A stretch of DNA of 64,000 nt from Azadirachta indica. Taxonomy: Eukaryota > Streptophyta > Magnoliopsida > Sapindales > Meliaceae. The stretch lies in assembly GCA_022749755.1 (NCBI GenBank), contig CM040448.1:4710481-4774480 (forward strand). The letters run 5' to 3'. A program made the position numbers and the translations under genes. Within the stretch, counting starts at the first letter, position 1; each line of letters opens with the position of its first letter. Shown here one piece after another: positions 26,501 through 39,527 of the stretch. The notes below the pieces were generated by a model. It worked only from the letters and a program-made list of their open reading frames with translations, made no database searches and was not told where the DNA came from.

Positions 26501-27897
26501 TACAATACTTCAGAGAAAATTGATAACCTCAACATTGCCTCTAATGTAATATGCTGCAATGTGACTTTAAATTAATGCCACCAAAGTTCATAACCGTTAA
26601 GGCAAAACCAGTCTTGTGAGTTTCACTGGGCATATTCTGATCAATATGCAGTCAATTAATGTTAATATTTCAAGATGGTATTCCATTTTTGCTATGTGGA
26701 AAGTAAGAAGAGTCAAGGAACTTTTGGACAGCAATTGTAAACTTATAAGTTGTCCTAGAAGCTTCATTGGACAGTCACTTGAATTTTTCTAGAATGCTTG
26801 CTAGCCATTTTCAACGCCCCATTATTCAATTAAATTTTGACTATGGTGGCTGACTTAGACTATTCAAAAAGCTAATGGTCAGAGTGGATGTTACGTCTAA
26901 CAAATAACACAAGCTGGAGAACCTATCAGATAATATGCAGGAGGCACCTAAGGTTTTACATTACTACACCAATAAACAGAAATTATTATGATTAACACAA
27001 CAGCAAAGATTCAATATGGACTTACTGGACAAAAAGTAACTATTAGATGAGATGGGATATCATGTGTGGCGCTAGAATTACTTAGGTTAGCAGTGAGTCC
27101 AGGGTTCTGTAAGCTCCCAATCCTCTCACTTTTAAATATTCCACTTCAAAGTATATATCTAATCCCAGAAATCCACAAAATCCCGAAGCAACTTTAACTA
27201 AGTTTGGCTTTGTTAAATTCTAAAGTGAAAGATACATAATGATCTAAGGCTATTGTCACGAACCATATATAGCCCATATAGCCCTTCGTCTTTCCGAGGT
27301 CATTAGCAGAGTTCCTGAAGATGGAAAAAGCAAATAAACTTGATTCAGAAGAACTACAGATACAGAACACTTGTGATTCAAAACTAAGTTTATAATTTTG
27401 TTAATAAAGGAACAGATTAAAGAAGGCTAACCCAAATAAAATGTCTTAGCATACTCTGCACAAACTTCTCCACACCGATCGTAAGCTTCACTGAGTAGGC
27501 TCAAATTTCCAGGCAAAACAATATCTGGATTCACATCAAGATCCTGACTAATCCTTGGTTGCTTCTTGACCAAGGCTGCCTGCTTCAGCACCACATTATA
27601 AACCTTTTCTTCAGAAGACATGGCCACTTCTCCGGCTGTACTTGCTACCATACTTCTTATTTCAGGCAAGTTGATTCCTCCTAAGCAAGGATGTCCTGAA
27701 TCTGTCTCTAAAGAGTAAGAATTTAATTTCTGTTTCCTTCCCCTTTTTGGTCTACAATTAAACGTGGAACTCCGATCTCTGTACATAAATTTTGATGAAT
27801 CTACTAGCCGGCTTCCACCTCGAACTGAATCGACGAACCCAAAGCCATTAGACAGCTGTGAGTTGGGCGATACAACCCATAGCAATGCAACAGACAT
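23567..27897 (-). CDS. PSY: Phytoene synthase (chloroplast)
   Basis: Condenses two geranylgeranyl diphosphates to phytoene, the first committed step of carotenoid synthesis in plastids. Six coding exons: 27897-27432, 27314-27264, 26134-25962, 25309-25074, 24294-24102, 23740-23567. They give 430 aa, a normal length for the family. Residues 1 to about 90 are Ser/Arg-rich with few acidic residues, as in a transit peptide. The catalytic region holds both Asp-rich motifs of trans-prenyl synthases: DELVD at about 179-183 within [13 protein letters not shown], and DVGED at about 305-309 within [18 protein letters not shown]. The other family blocks ([57 protein letters not shown]) are intact. All splice sites are GT-AG. 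The paralogue class cannot be told from sequence alone. Confidence 0.97.
26135..27263. other. Second intron of PSY
   Basis: A 1.1-kb intron between the 51-nt exon 2 and exon 3. I saw no transposon motif or open frame of note in it. Confidence 0.6.
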
Positions 27898-28480
27898 ACT
27901 GAAACTGGAAAATTCTAATTGCCTAACCTTCCCGTTTCCTTCTTTCTCAAAAGTGAACTTAATTCACACCACGAAACCAATTCAATGAAGCCTAGGTAGC
28001 TTCTTCTTACAGACAAACAAGGCTGCCAAATAAGTTTATCCAATAAAAACCAATTACAAGTAGCCCAGCAACTGCAGACTCAGCTTGAACTCTCTGCAAC
28101 TGAAGCAGAAATCAAAGTGAGCATACAAGAAACAAACACTCAACACAGCATTAACGTGAAATAATACAAAAACCCAAAAGCAAAAAAAGCAGCAGTTGAA
28201 CAATAAGGAAGACCGAGAGCACTGCTGGTGAGTGGTGATTACAAACTTTTCATTATCTTGATAAAATTAAATAAATAATTATAGACCTACCAAAAGATAT
28301 GCATGTATGAATCAGGATATGACTAAAGAAAATGGAATAAAGAAATAAAAAAGATAATGATGAAGAAGGAGGGGCTACCTATTGCTATTGCTGGGAAGCA
28401 GCACTGAATACAGCGTTCCATAATTAATTTTAATGAAAAATAAAATTGAAAAAGGAACTAAAGGAACGTCACTGACACCT
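27898..28480 (-). promoter_or_regulatory. PSY 5' leader region
   Basis: Sequence upstream of the PSY ATG. It probably holds the 5' UTR and perhaps a leader intron, since acceptor- and donor-like sites exist, but I could not choose a convincing structure. Confidence 0.35.
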
Positions 28481-28809
28481 TAAACTAACAATGTCCACAC
28501 TAATATGACCTTACCTAACAAACTCTCTACTCTTCCAGACACACCCTTCTCCTCTGCTTTCACCCTTCAATTGTTTTATTCCGTTTTTATATTTCTACCA
28601 TTAGTGTTATATCATAACAGTAGACAGTACATACTCTTTTGTCTTTTACCTCCACTGTCCGCATTTTGGAGCGAGCGAGCGAGCGAGCGACACAGAGTTG
28701 TCACTCTTCTTTTGTCCAGATTATCTCATGTCTGTGTGTATCGGGACGTAGATCCGTATATTCTCCGACCCGACCCGACTCGTAAGCAGCAGCAGTGTAA
28801 AGGAACATC

Positions 28810-28888
28810 CACGTGGAATTATTGACCAATGAGTTGAAGATAACGTTATCAAATACTCTGAACGTAGACTCGTGGAAAGGTACACGTG
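28810..28888. promoter_or_regulatory. Two G-boxes upstream of PSY
   Basis: CACGTG occurs at 28810-28815 (tccacgtgga) and again at 28883-28888 (acacgtggc), 73 bp apart and about 0.9-1.0 kb upstream of the PSY start codon. In Arabidopsis, light factors of the PIF and HY5 type act through G-boxes in the PSY promoter. A matching role here is inferred from position and motif only. Confidence 0.5.
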
Positions 28889-31369
28889 GCGATTTGTGAG
28901 TGAAGAGTTAAATAAAACGCCAGATCCCGGGAGGATATTGAGTGGGAAGAGTGGGGTCCAATAACGGAAAAGTGGAAATTGACGAAGAAAATTGTCTTCT
29001 TTTTCATGGGGGAGGATAGAAAAGCCAACTTGTTAAAATAAAATAAAATAATACCACAACTTAGATTAGTGGAGTCACTGCATACACATAGTTGGCGGTT
29101 AGATTTTTGACACGTATTACCGAATTTTTCATGGTGGTAAACATATTGCACTGTTAGGGTCTCGCAAAAGGTGACGAGTATGTGATCCTTGTCGTCCTTG
29201 TTTTTGTCATACAAGACTCTAATAATGGAACGGATGAGAATGCACACAAACGAGTTTTCTTTTGGTTTTGAAAATTATATTCATAACTTCAATTGTAACG
29301 TGTCATTTGGAACAAGTAAGCTTTCTTTTCTATAAGTCACTCTTAGTGGTAAAGTAATTATCTTTATTTTCAAGACAAATTTTTTTATATTCAAGAGAAA
29401 TAAAAGCAAATTTTATCTAAATTCAACGCAAACTTAAGTTAGGATAGGTTTTTTCTGATTAAAAAGCAAATTTTGCCCACCTTAGGTATAAGTTTTTAGC
29501 AATAGCGCCAAACTTACGATAATCTTTACTATCGACTCTTGATAAATTTTTCAAAAATTTAAGAAAAATAAGAATAAAGTTTATCCAAATTGGGCGTAAA
29601 CCTCTGTTGGGATAGATTTTTTATGAACAGTAAGTAAATTTCATGTACATTAGGTGTAGACTTTTACAAGTAGTGTCAAACTTACAACAATATCTCAATT
29701 TTTTACTGTTAACAAATTTTCGGTATAAAAATATTAGGGTGAGATCGTAATTCTCAACTTTTTATAAATGTTTAATATAAGTACCAGTAAATTGTATATA
29801 TAATTATATAATATTAAAAAATTAAAAAATAATTTTTATAAATTAAAAAATAAGTAGTATGTTTACATGCAAGCATATTTAAACATTTATAAACATTGAT
29901 AAAAATTCTACTCTACTTTCTCTAAGGTTAGGCATGTTTGTGAAAACTTCTATGATTATAGAATTTGACAAGTGATCATCTCCGAAATTCTAGAATATGT
30001 CTTCATCTAAACTTGTGTAAAAATTACATTCAATTTGCAATATTCACATTTTTTAGTAAAGGTATATTGTCAACTATGTTATACCCAAAAATTTACACTC
30101 ACTAATAGTATGTTAGATTTGTGTTATGTCTAATTTTTAAAATTCTCATAAATCATGAACATATTACATTTATGTTATATCAAGTAATGGTGTATGATGT
30201 TTTGTGTTTTTCTATTTTTATAACATTTATGTAATTTAATATTTTTTATTTATATTAATTATTAACTTCATACTTTTTTTTAAGAAAGTATAATGAATGC
30301 AAATTTTTTTTTATAATTAAATATTAAATTATTATTAAAAAAAAGTAAAATATGAGAATTAGGAATATTTTAGTATATAATTTAGTTAACTCATCGTTAG
30401 AATTTTTTCGATAATAATATTTTTTAAACTTTTTATTAAATAATAACTTAAAAAAATTTATTTTAACATTTTAATTCTTAGTATTTTATAAATAATAAGA
30501 ACTAAATTGTTATAATTGAAAGAATTATATCTTATTTTATTATTTTACTAAAAATTAGGGATGAAAAATGAAAACAACCTAAAAAGTCTATCGTAATTTG
30601 TCATAGTCGAAGGATATTTATCATTTGCCCAAACTCCAAAAGTATTTGTCTATCCAAACTCTAAGGGTATTAGTCCTTTCTCCAAATTTCACAGAGAATA
30701 TGCTAGTTTTCTATTTTTGTAATTAATTAAATTATCATAATTGAACAAATAATTAATAAAATTTGGGTTATTTTTAACTAGCTACTTTATAATTGCTTAT
30801 ATTTTATTGTGATATGATATAGAAATATTAGAAATATCTCATTAAACTATAAATTTTTAACGTTTATTTAAATAAATTTAATAGTTCAAGGGCAATGATC
30901 GATATGCCTTTATATATTACAGAAGACCATAAATGACAATTTAATTGTGAGATTTAAAAGAATAAAAAAAAATGCCTATTTAACTTTTATACCCTCTTAC
31001 GAACACAAAATGAAAAAAAAAAATGATTGTTGCAATGTAGAATGGCTAAAAATAAAAAAAATTCACTTTAAAAACTTATCATTCTTTTCACCTTTCTTTT
31101 ATAGATCATTCTATTTGTACAAAAATTCCCAAACAAGACCTATAAACTTCAACAGTTTTCATAACTTTAGCAACCATCATCAGAACAACTTTAGCTTCCA
31201 CACTACTATTTCATTAGACCTTATTACACCAAATTTAGCTACTTCATTAATAATTTTTCAAAACTCAAATATAAGTGGGCAATACAGGGAAGATGACAAT
31301 ATTGGATACGTGATGTGCAAGCCTAAAGGCTAGTTTATTATTATTATGGATTCTAAAATAATTTATTTT
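28889..31369. other. AT-rich intergenic DNA
   Basis: No gene supported. Small open frames (28849-29247 minus, 30947-31333 plus) have no recognisable domain and biased, low-complexity composition. Contains the tandem duplication listed separately. Confidence 0.5.
29389..29722. repeat. Two-copy tandem repeat, period ~169 bp
   Basis: Copy 1 (29389-29552) and copy 2 (29557-29722) align throughout. Examples: 'tttatctaaattcaacgcaaac' against 'tttatccaaattgggcgtaaac', 'aggataggttttttctga' against 'gggatagattttttatga', and 'agtgtcaaacttac' against 'agcgccaaacttac'. No coding potential. It may be a fragment of a decayed transposon. Confidence 0.75.
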
Positions 31370-31371
31370 TG

Positions 31372-32015
31372 TTGAGCTTTAGGAATAATCAGCTTTTAAG
31401 ATAATTAGTTTGGTATTTGATAAATTTTATATTAAAAAATGTTGTAAATTTGAAAAGCACTTTATAGCATTTGGTAAATTGTGCTGTTAAAATATTGTAA
31501 TGATATAAATAACTAAAATAGACATATAATATTGAACATAGTATTTATTTGTCAATATATATAGTATAAAATAATTTATAAGAAGAAAAATAATTACTTT
31601 TATTATCAAATAATGCCAGAGAACTTACTTAAAATAAAAATCAAATGACATTGCAAAGACTAAGAAAGCATTAAAATAAATTAACAGGCATTAAAAAACT
31701 GACCTTAATGATGGTTATGCAACAATAGTGTTTAAGGAAAAAAACTATATTTTGAAAAAATAGAAGTTTATGTAGAAGAAACAAATAAAAAAATTGTTTA
31801 AGTACTTAAATTTTATTAAGAACAATTTTGGGTTTATAGAATAAATCTAAGAATATAAATGAGATTATAAGTGTTAATAATATATATATTTTGAAAATTA
31901 GATTTTGAAAAGTAGGTAAAGACTTGCTTTTCAAAATCTATTGTGAGATAATAAATTTTGGATAAAAGTAATTTTGAAAAAGAATACCAAACACCTAAAA
32001 TAGATTTTGACGGTT
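31372..32015. mobile_element. MITE-like element with imperfect terminal inverted repeats
   Basis: The left end contains 'tagtttggtatttgataaat'. The right end, read inverted, contains 'aggtgtttggtattcttttt'. These form imperfect inverted repeats of roughly 30 bp around a non-coding AT-rich core of about 640 bp. 'GTTTGGTATT' termini are common in plant MITEs. Exact ends and target duplication were not resolved. Confidence 0.45.
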
Positions 32016-32999
32016 GAAAATCATATTTCATGCTTTCAATAGTAGTCCTCAATGGGTTCCAAATATTTCAAGTGTGGACTACATGTTGTAAGAGTGGTTT
32101 TAAGAACAAAAAGAAATCTTAATGGCTATTTTTGACATGTAGGATGAAGAAATGTCCTTATTGGGAATGGTAAAGCCTTAATGACATTGAAGTTAGTAAT
32201 ACCTATGATGATAATAGTCGTGAATCTGACCCTAAATTGCTAGTTAGTGAAGATGCTTAGCATGTAAGTTTTAGGCTATTAAGGATTGAAAGGAAATTAA
32301 CGTGGATCATTATGCTGCTATTTGGTTTTTCAATTGTTGTAACAATAAAAATATAATGGAATGCAATTATGAAATGATATAATGAAGAATTCAAGTGACA
32401 AAATAAGAGTTGTATTGTATTAAACAATTACATAGTCTAAAAAGCCCTTTACAAATATAATAGGTTGAAGATAATAACATAACCTACAAAATTTGAACAT
32501 AGCAACCTTTCCAAAATATCAAGCATAATCATTAAAAAACCTAACTAACTAATGTTAGTGTACTCCAACTTTAAAATACCAATTTTTTATGATTCTTCAA
32601 CTTAGAAAAAAAAAAACTTAATTAACCAATACTTGTAGCACTTCACATGAGTTGTTGAGTGAGATGAATGCTGTGAGTTGCTTGACGCAACTCCACCTAT
32701 CACAAAATAATATGATTAACTTAAAGAGGAAAAAACAAAAATAATAAGAAATATTGTCTGTTATGTATCTCTTGGAGTTGTATTCCATCCTCTTTGAGTT
32801 AAATTTCTACTTCTCCATTTTGCCATTTAAGCCTTATCTCCTTCTTGCATTTGAGCCATTTCTTGGATTTGATGATGATTGTTGACTTGATGGTTGCTGG
32901 ACTGTCTGAGTTCACTGACCACTAGTTGTCTATCAAAATGAAAATAAAATAATGAACATATTCAGATGAATATCATGCAATATTCAACTACTTACATCA
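32016..32999. other. Intergenic, no gene seen
   Basis: May include the decayed 3' side of the Mutator-like relic that follows. Confidence 0.35.
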
Positions 33000-33890
33000 A
33001 ACCACAAACTTGACTCAATCTTGCTTTTTTTGCATTTAATAGAACAAGTGGATAGGTTCTAATATTGTGATTGTAACCAAAACAAAAGCTGTCCTTAATA
33101 ATAAAGGACTTGTTAGATGTCACTATCTCATTAGATTCTCTTTTTCTGAGATTTTTTGGCATACCAACTAATCTTCTCTTATTTGGAAGATCAATCTTTA
33201 CCTTTTTCCTTCATTCCAAGTGATGTAAACAAGGATAAGATTAATTATCACTGTATAAATATTTAGATAAGTTTCTTTTCTTATATAGCATGGAAAAAAG
33301 TCCTCAAGTAGTTAATATAGGTCATTAAATACTTATATAGATATCCTGCCACTTTCCAAAAACCACAATCATAAGTTTTTTCCTTCATAACTATCTCATA
33401 AGTGTATAGAACATATCTTTCACTTAGAAAATAGTGTCACTAAATGATTTGACATAAGTTTCCTACTTTCCTTACATATAACATAAATTTGCTTCTTCAT
33501 TCTTGATGCAATTGGTGAAACCCATTTTTTATCTTTATTTCTTCTCTTTGTAAACCTTTTCATCAGCTTACATCTAACCTCCTCTAAAAGTGTAAGGCAA
33601 GGCTTATTCTTGTTTACCAATCCACCCATTAAAGAATGCAATTTTATTCTTAGTTGTATCAATAACTTGCAATTTTTATCAAATACCCACACTATTTAGT
33701 AGTAGTCTTTTAAGTTATTAAAACGCGCTCTTAACTTTCTTTGATATCTTTCATTTTGTCTAAAGTTAAGGAATTCATTTTTTGTTAGTGCTTTTACATG
33801 CCCTCCAGAATAGCCTTTTCAAAGTTAAACCTAGATGTACAGCTCTAAAGTTAGCACATGTGTATTTACCACAATGTTTGCTATAACTAG
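33000..33890 (-). pseudogene. Mutator-like (MULE) transposase C-terminal relic
   Basis: The clearest piece is a 90-codon open frame at 33420-33692. It reads PCLTLLEEVRCKLMKRFTKR and then IASRMKKQI, matching the MULE pattern 'PIL-mLe-iR--lM-R---RR---W---i-pri-Kk'. Around it in other frames are NHCGKYTCANF-like residues upstream (about 33830-33890), a CGFWKVAGYLYKY stretch resembling the SWIM zinc-finger region (about 33320-33375), a LVGMPKNLRKRE tail like 'GRPKK-RR', and CFGYNHNIRTYP like a C-terminal zinc knuckle (about 33060-33110). Stops and frame changes show it is dead. The N-terminal DDE part was not found. Confidence 0.7.
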
Positions 33891-34469
33891 TAGGCTATAT
33901 TATATTTGTTGAAGAGTATTCACTAATCCCTTTTGCCTCTTACTCATAAAAGGCACTTGTCTTCCATTATACAAAAATCTATGCAACAATAATAAAAATC
34001 AATCCACGCATTTGCATTATTTGTCTCACACACACAATAATGGCCAAATTAACAATACTATTATTTGTGTTCGCCTTATTGTAGTAAGTAAAATTCTACC
34101 ATATTTACTCTTTACATGGCAGTCATTAATAGTTATGTAAGGTTTACACCTATGAACAATTTATTGATTAAATAAATATTTAAAGAATTAATTATTTAAT
34201 TTTTAATAAATTTTATATATGCTAATCTTATCCTAGACCAAATATCAATACTAAATTATGTGAGTGAATTCGGTCCAATTAAATTCAATCCAATCATTTG
34301 TATTTTTATTTTGAATATTAAAGTAGAAGTTCCATTTTTGTGGGATATTTACGTAATTTTTCAAATATTTAGAGAATATATAAATAAAAAACCCATTTCT
34401 CAAAACCGCCCGTAAATCTTAGATGCTTGGAAGAAAAACACAGAATTCTTCAACACTCAAAACAGTAAG
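33891..34469. other. Intergenic; SDG40-like promoter
   Basis: AT-rich, no other gene. The sequence before 34470 should hold the promoter and short 5' UTR of the SET-domain gene. Confidence 0.45.
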
Positions 34470-37400
34470 ATGGAAGAAGAAGTGGAAAACCTTGAAAACT
34501 TGGTGAAATGGGCAGCAGATATGGGAATAACAGACTCAACAAATGGAAACCCTTCTGAGTCCTGTTTGGGCCATTCTCTTACCATCTCTAATTTCCCTGA
34601 AGCAGGCGGGTGAGTACGATTTCCTTCTGCTAGCTTACTATTTGTTATTTAAACGGAAATCATTGTAGGTATAATTTGTTATTGCTACAGGAGAGGATTG
34701 GGTGCAGTGCGAGATCTTAGAAAAGGAGAATTGATTCTTAAAGTTCCAAAATCAGCTTTGTTAACGGCTGAATGTTTACTGGCAAAGGATCGGAAACTAT
34801 CTCTTGCTGTCAATAGACACCATTTTCTATCCCCTACCCAGGTTATCTTAAAAATGTTTTACAGAATTTATTATTTTAAATTAATTTTTAATTTCAGTTT
34901 TCTTATTTCTAAGTTAATTATGCAAAATGCAGATATTGATGGTTTGCTTACTGTATGAAGTGGGTAAAGGAAAGAGTTCAATGTGGTATCCTTACTTAAT
35001 GTTCCTGCCTCGTAGTTATCACATACTAGCAACTTTTGGTCAATTTCAGAGGCAAGCTCTGCAAGTTCAGTTTCTCATCATGAACTTCTTAGTTGTGCAA
35101 TATTTGGAATTAATTATGTTTGTTATTCAGATTCTCTGATACTAGAACAATGGTTTTGTGAAATCTTACTTAGGTGGATGACGCCATCTGGACTGCAGAG
35201 AGAGCTGTATTAACATCTGAATCCGAGTGGAAACAAGCCAATAAACTAATGGAAGAACTTAAGCTTAAGCCTCAGCTGGTCTCTTTTAAGGCATGGCTTT
35301 GGGCTTCAGCCACTGTAAGAATATTTATTCCTTTTTATCAAAAATTAATGCATACTCAAGTAATTGTTTCATCAATCCTGATGAATTAGTTGGCATTTTA
35401 AATCATATTCTCACAGATTGAACCATGCAATTTGTAGTCAATTCAGGAATGTTTAACCTCTAGATGCCAGAAATTATACTTTGAGGTTGCTTGTTGAGTC
35501 ACCTAATTATTTTTGCAAATTTTATCGTGTTTATAGGTTTCCTCTCGTACAATGCATATAGCATGGGACAAAGCTGGGTGTTTTTGTCCTGTCGGAGATT
35601 TATTTAACTATGCTGCACCCGGAGAAGAGTCTAATAGTATTGAAAATGTTGAAGGTTGGATGCATGCATCTTATTTACCAAACGGGGGAACTACAGATAT
35701 CTTAGACTCAGAGAAATTCAATGCTCACTTGCACAGGTTAACAGATGGTGGGTTCGAGGAAGATGTTAATTCTTACTGTTTTTATGCGAGAAAAAATTAT
35801 AAAAAGGGAGAACAGGTACAACAAATGTCTTTGAATTTATTCAAATGTGGGTCTGTGATAGCTTCCTTGTGGCCTCTTTCATTTTACTGCATCACTTTGT
35901 AGTCTTTGGTTTTCTGCTTTTTGTTTAAGAGCCTGTATTTAAGAACAAAATTTTGAAATCAAAACAACTTGTTTTTTATCTTATATGCACAAAATGGTGC
36001 TGACATAATCGACAAATGATTGAGAATTTAAAAATGAACGATTTAGAACTAAATAAGTTTCTTTTGTAGTGTGACAAAACATGTTTTTCTAAAAGTCGTA
36101 AGTTTTAAGCCATGTTGTTTTAATTCATAACACTTGGAGGAGAGACAATGAATCACCTACGTTTTTGGGCCTGGATCTGAAGTCAGTTCTATATAACATG
36201 TTGAAATGAAGAATTCAATTCTGAGTGGTTGATCCCTATTTGGATAATTTACTATGCCAATAGAGTTGTTATTTCATTTGACTAAGACCTCGTTTTGTTG
36301 ATTCTTATTAGGTTTTATCCTGATTTTATTTGTTTTATAAATGAAATTGTAGTAATGGTTCAAGCTTAATTATATCTACTTAATTAATATATGATCTAAG
36401 TACATAACATGCTATCTCATTATTTCTTGTTTGAGTAGGTTTTGTAATACATATATATTTGGATTAAAGTTCTTTCCTAAGTTAATTTAATATCTTGTTT
36501 TATGTGGGGTCTGGCCACTATATATAAAAACATAGTTTTCAGTTTTAAGCAGACTTAACATAGTAGATGAATAATTGAATTAAGCATTTTGATTTCTCTC
36601 CCTAATTGTTCAATTGTTCCTCCCTTTCTCCCTTTTTTGTTTTATTTGATAATATAAAAAACGAATAGTGGTATAACAATCAGAAAACATCAATGCTTTC
36701 ATTGTGTGTTTGTGTATCTTTCTTTGGTTAATAATGTTCAGATCATGGGTTTGATTTGTTTAGTCAAAAAAGGAGTAAACAAGTTTGTTTATAGCTGTAT
36801 AATATCATTGTTTATAATGGTTTTGTAATTTTTTTTTGTTATAAGTGTATGTAGATAGTATAGAAATGTACTAACCACCTCTTCTGAAGCCCATTAACTA
36901 GGATACAAACCCCCTGATGAGATTTTATAAGTTAAACAACTAGTATCCATGTTTCAGTCTTTATACTTATCCTACACTGTTTGTTATTAATTATGTTATT
37001 ATTGTCCTGAATTTGGCTAAATATAATTTGAATCTAACAAAATGATGTTAGTTGTATTATGTTGTTTGGGCGTGAAACTATATGATGTTTTAAAGAAAAA
37101 TTGCTGATTTACCATGAGAATGTCATTTGCTTACCTAATTGTATTTGTCAATGTCCATGATAAAGCTAAATAGGGACTAAAATTGATGCCTTGTTATCTA
37201 CAGGTTCTCTTAAGTTATGGAACGTACACAAATTTGGAGCTCCTTGAACACTACGGGTTCATTTTAAATGAAAATCCAAATGACAAGGTTTTTATATCCT
37301 TGGAATCTGGCATGTATTCCTCAAGTTCATTGCCCAAGGAATCACAATATATCGAACAAAATGGTAAGCCGTCATTTGCTCTACTATCTGCTCTGCGGTT

Positions 37401-37869
37401 GTGGATGACACCAGCAAACCAGCGGAGGTCCATTGGACATCTTGCTTATTCAGGATGTCAACTCTCAGTGGACAATGAGATTTCAGTCATGAAATGGATA
37501 TCGAATAAGTGCCATGTGATGTTGAAGAATTTGCCCACATCAATCAAAGAAGACAGTTTGTTGCTGTCTGCCATGAATAAAATCCAAGATTACAATACCC
37601 CCGTGGAGCTGAAAAAGGTAATGTCAGCTTTTGGAAATGAGGTACGCATGTTCTCAGAAACTAGTTGTCTCAAGAGTGGAAAGAATGAAGCTGAATTACC
37701 ATTATCTGGGAAGACTAAATTGTCAATAGAGAGATGGAAATTAGCAGTTCAGTGGAGACTTAGATACAAGATAACTCTCGCAAACTGCATTTCTTATTGT
37801 GATGAGGTAATAAATTCTCTCTCGTATCAAAATGTATCAAACATGAGAACTAAACAGCATGGCACATGA
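34470..37869 (+). CDS. SDG40: SET-domain protein methyltransferase, SDG40 / SETD3-LSMT class
   Basis: Predicted protein-lysine (or -histidine) methyltransferase of the Rubisco-LSMT/SETD3 family. Six exons: 34470-34609, 34691-34841, 34933-35064, 35174-35314, 35537-35815, 37204-37869, giving 502 aa. The SET domain starts at about 45 with GGRGLGAVRDLRKGELILKVP. The cofactor-binding block PVGDLFNYAAPGEE is at about 207-220, in the position of the usual D-x-x-NH motif. The catalytic-Tyr region SYGTYTNLELLEHYGF is at about 285-300. The C-terminal part (about 330-490) fits the helical Rubisco-substrate-binding domain. I placed the stop at 37867-37869 by reading through GATGAG|GTAATA; a splice there to another short exon cannot be excluded. 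The substrate is unknown. Confidence 0.88.
35816..37203. other. Last intron of the SDG40-like gene
   Basis: A 1.39-kb AT-rich intron, far longer than the others in this gene. No transposon motif identified. Confidence 0.55.
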
Positions 37870-39217
37870 TGTATGGTGTTTGCTAGGACTAGGATTCACA
37901 TTTATATCAATTAACTTAAACAAATAAACATTCATGAGTTTGTTAAGGCTAATGTTAGATTTTTACCAATAGCGTTCTTTAGCCTTTTAAAGAATGCTGT
38001 TTCGTTATAATATAGTGCATGCTGTTCATGAATTAAATTTCTATGGCGGTTGTTCCTGTATATTCTATTGAGGAGATACAGAACTTGTGTTTCTTCTTAA
38101 TTATTGAATTGGTTAGACCAATTTAATTTGATTGTCTTGTGTTGACACAAAAATCTGGCATCAACTGTCTAAAATAGTAAAAACAGAGCTATATGTAAAG
38201 AAACAAAACAAGCAAAACTAAGATTTACTTGATTCAGTGTTTGGCTTACGTCTGCGAGATGAATAATTAGGAACATTTTTATTATAAATATATGATTAAA
38301 GTGGTCGATATAACAACAAAAATAAGGAAAAACTCTCTGTTTTTAGTTCCTCTGTTGTTTTTGTCTTTTTATTTTTATTTATATTTGGGTTTGCTTCCTT
38401 GCTGCCAAGCTGGTTAATTTATAGTAATTTATAGTGATTTATAGTAGTTATTGTAGAATTTAATAGGACCATGACTGGTCAACTTAAATGCGACTATATT
38501 AAATTTATCTTTTACTTATCATTAAATCTACACCTTTCTAGTTAAAATTAAATACACAATAAAATCCACTTTTTTGGTGTTCCATTTGTAAAATTGGTTC
38601 CTTTTATCAAGTCTCTTTTGTTGGTTTCTAAATGTGGTCACTGCTCATTCTATTTGATGCTATTATTCATACTGAGTATTGTTTACTGTCGATATTGTTC
38701 ATACTCACTGTTTATCGCCACCTTTTCCCGTGTCTATTCTGCTTAGTTCTCAATAGGTGAATTGTGAAACAAGATTTTGACTTTTAGTAGGTGAAGCAAA
38801 GACTTACATTTCTTAGTCTTCATTAGCTTAAGTAAAACAAGACATCCTTTTTAGCCCTTATTAGTTCAAGCAAAACTTACCATTTTTGGCTCTTATTAGA
38901 TGAAGTGAGACTTACCGGGTGGATAGTAAGATTTAATCACCAAGATACATATTTGGCCATTTTCACTATCCCTTGTTTGTTTTTGTTTTATCTTTCGTAT
39001 AACTACTTCCAACTCTTAAGGTTGATCATTTTCCTTGTTTGTTATGACTACCCCAGGTTAGCCTTGGGTGGCCTTTTACACAGCAAATCTTAATCGCCAA
39101 TTTCAGTGGAACACCTGCATTTTCTAGATAAAGTCTCTCCTATTCACATTACTTCAAACTAAAACCCTTATTAAATTTCCCAATTTCAGTGGGAGTATTT
39201 TCTTGAGTTTTTCTAAA
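37870..39217. other. Intergenic, no gene seen
   Basis: 3' flank of the SET-domain gene and AT-rich spacer. A degenerate 'tgaagcaaaacttac' motif with 'tttttagtcttcattag' recurs three or four times at about 38770-38920, a small decayed repeat. Confidence 0.45.
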
Positions 39218-39482
39218 GAATTACTGAAAAGAGTTAATTTTGAATTTATAATTTTCTTTTTCTTCTAATAGTTCCGTCCCTACACGAAGTTTTAAGTTAT
39301 AATTTGCAAGTAATTAATGTACAACATTAAGAATATCAATTTGGAAATAATTAATTTACAGAATTACTGAAAAGAGTTAATTTTGGATTTAGTATTTTCT
39401 CTTTTTCTTATAATATTTCCATCGCTAAATGATAGTTTGAAATCATAATTTTCAAATAATTAATGTACAATATTATGAATAT
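39218..39482. repeat. Two-copy tandem repeat, period 143 bp
   Basis: 'gaattactgaaaagagttaa' opens copies at 39218 and 39361. Both continue through 'attttctttttctt', 'atttccatcgctaaa'-like sequence and 'aaataattaatgtacaa'. The block lies immediately downstream of the minus-strand snoRNA cluster and could be part of its primary transcript. Confidence 0.75.
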
Positions 39483-39527
39483 TAATCAAATTTATTATTA
39501 ATTAATGTGCAATCTTAATTAAGAAAT

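Noticed and set aside
28505..28825. 106-codon plus-strand frame upstream of PSY
   Set aside because: No recognisable domain, no splice or promoter context, and it overlaps the likely PSY promoter with a GAGC microsatellite.
28849..29247. 132-codon minus-strand frame
   Set aside because: Composition is unremarkable, no family resemblance, and it sits in a promoter/intergenic region.
30947..31333. 128-codon plus-strand frame
   Set aside because: Phe/Asn/Lys-rich as expected of AT-rich DNA, with no domain or gene structure.
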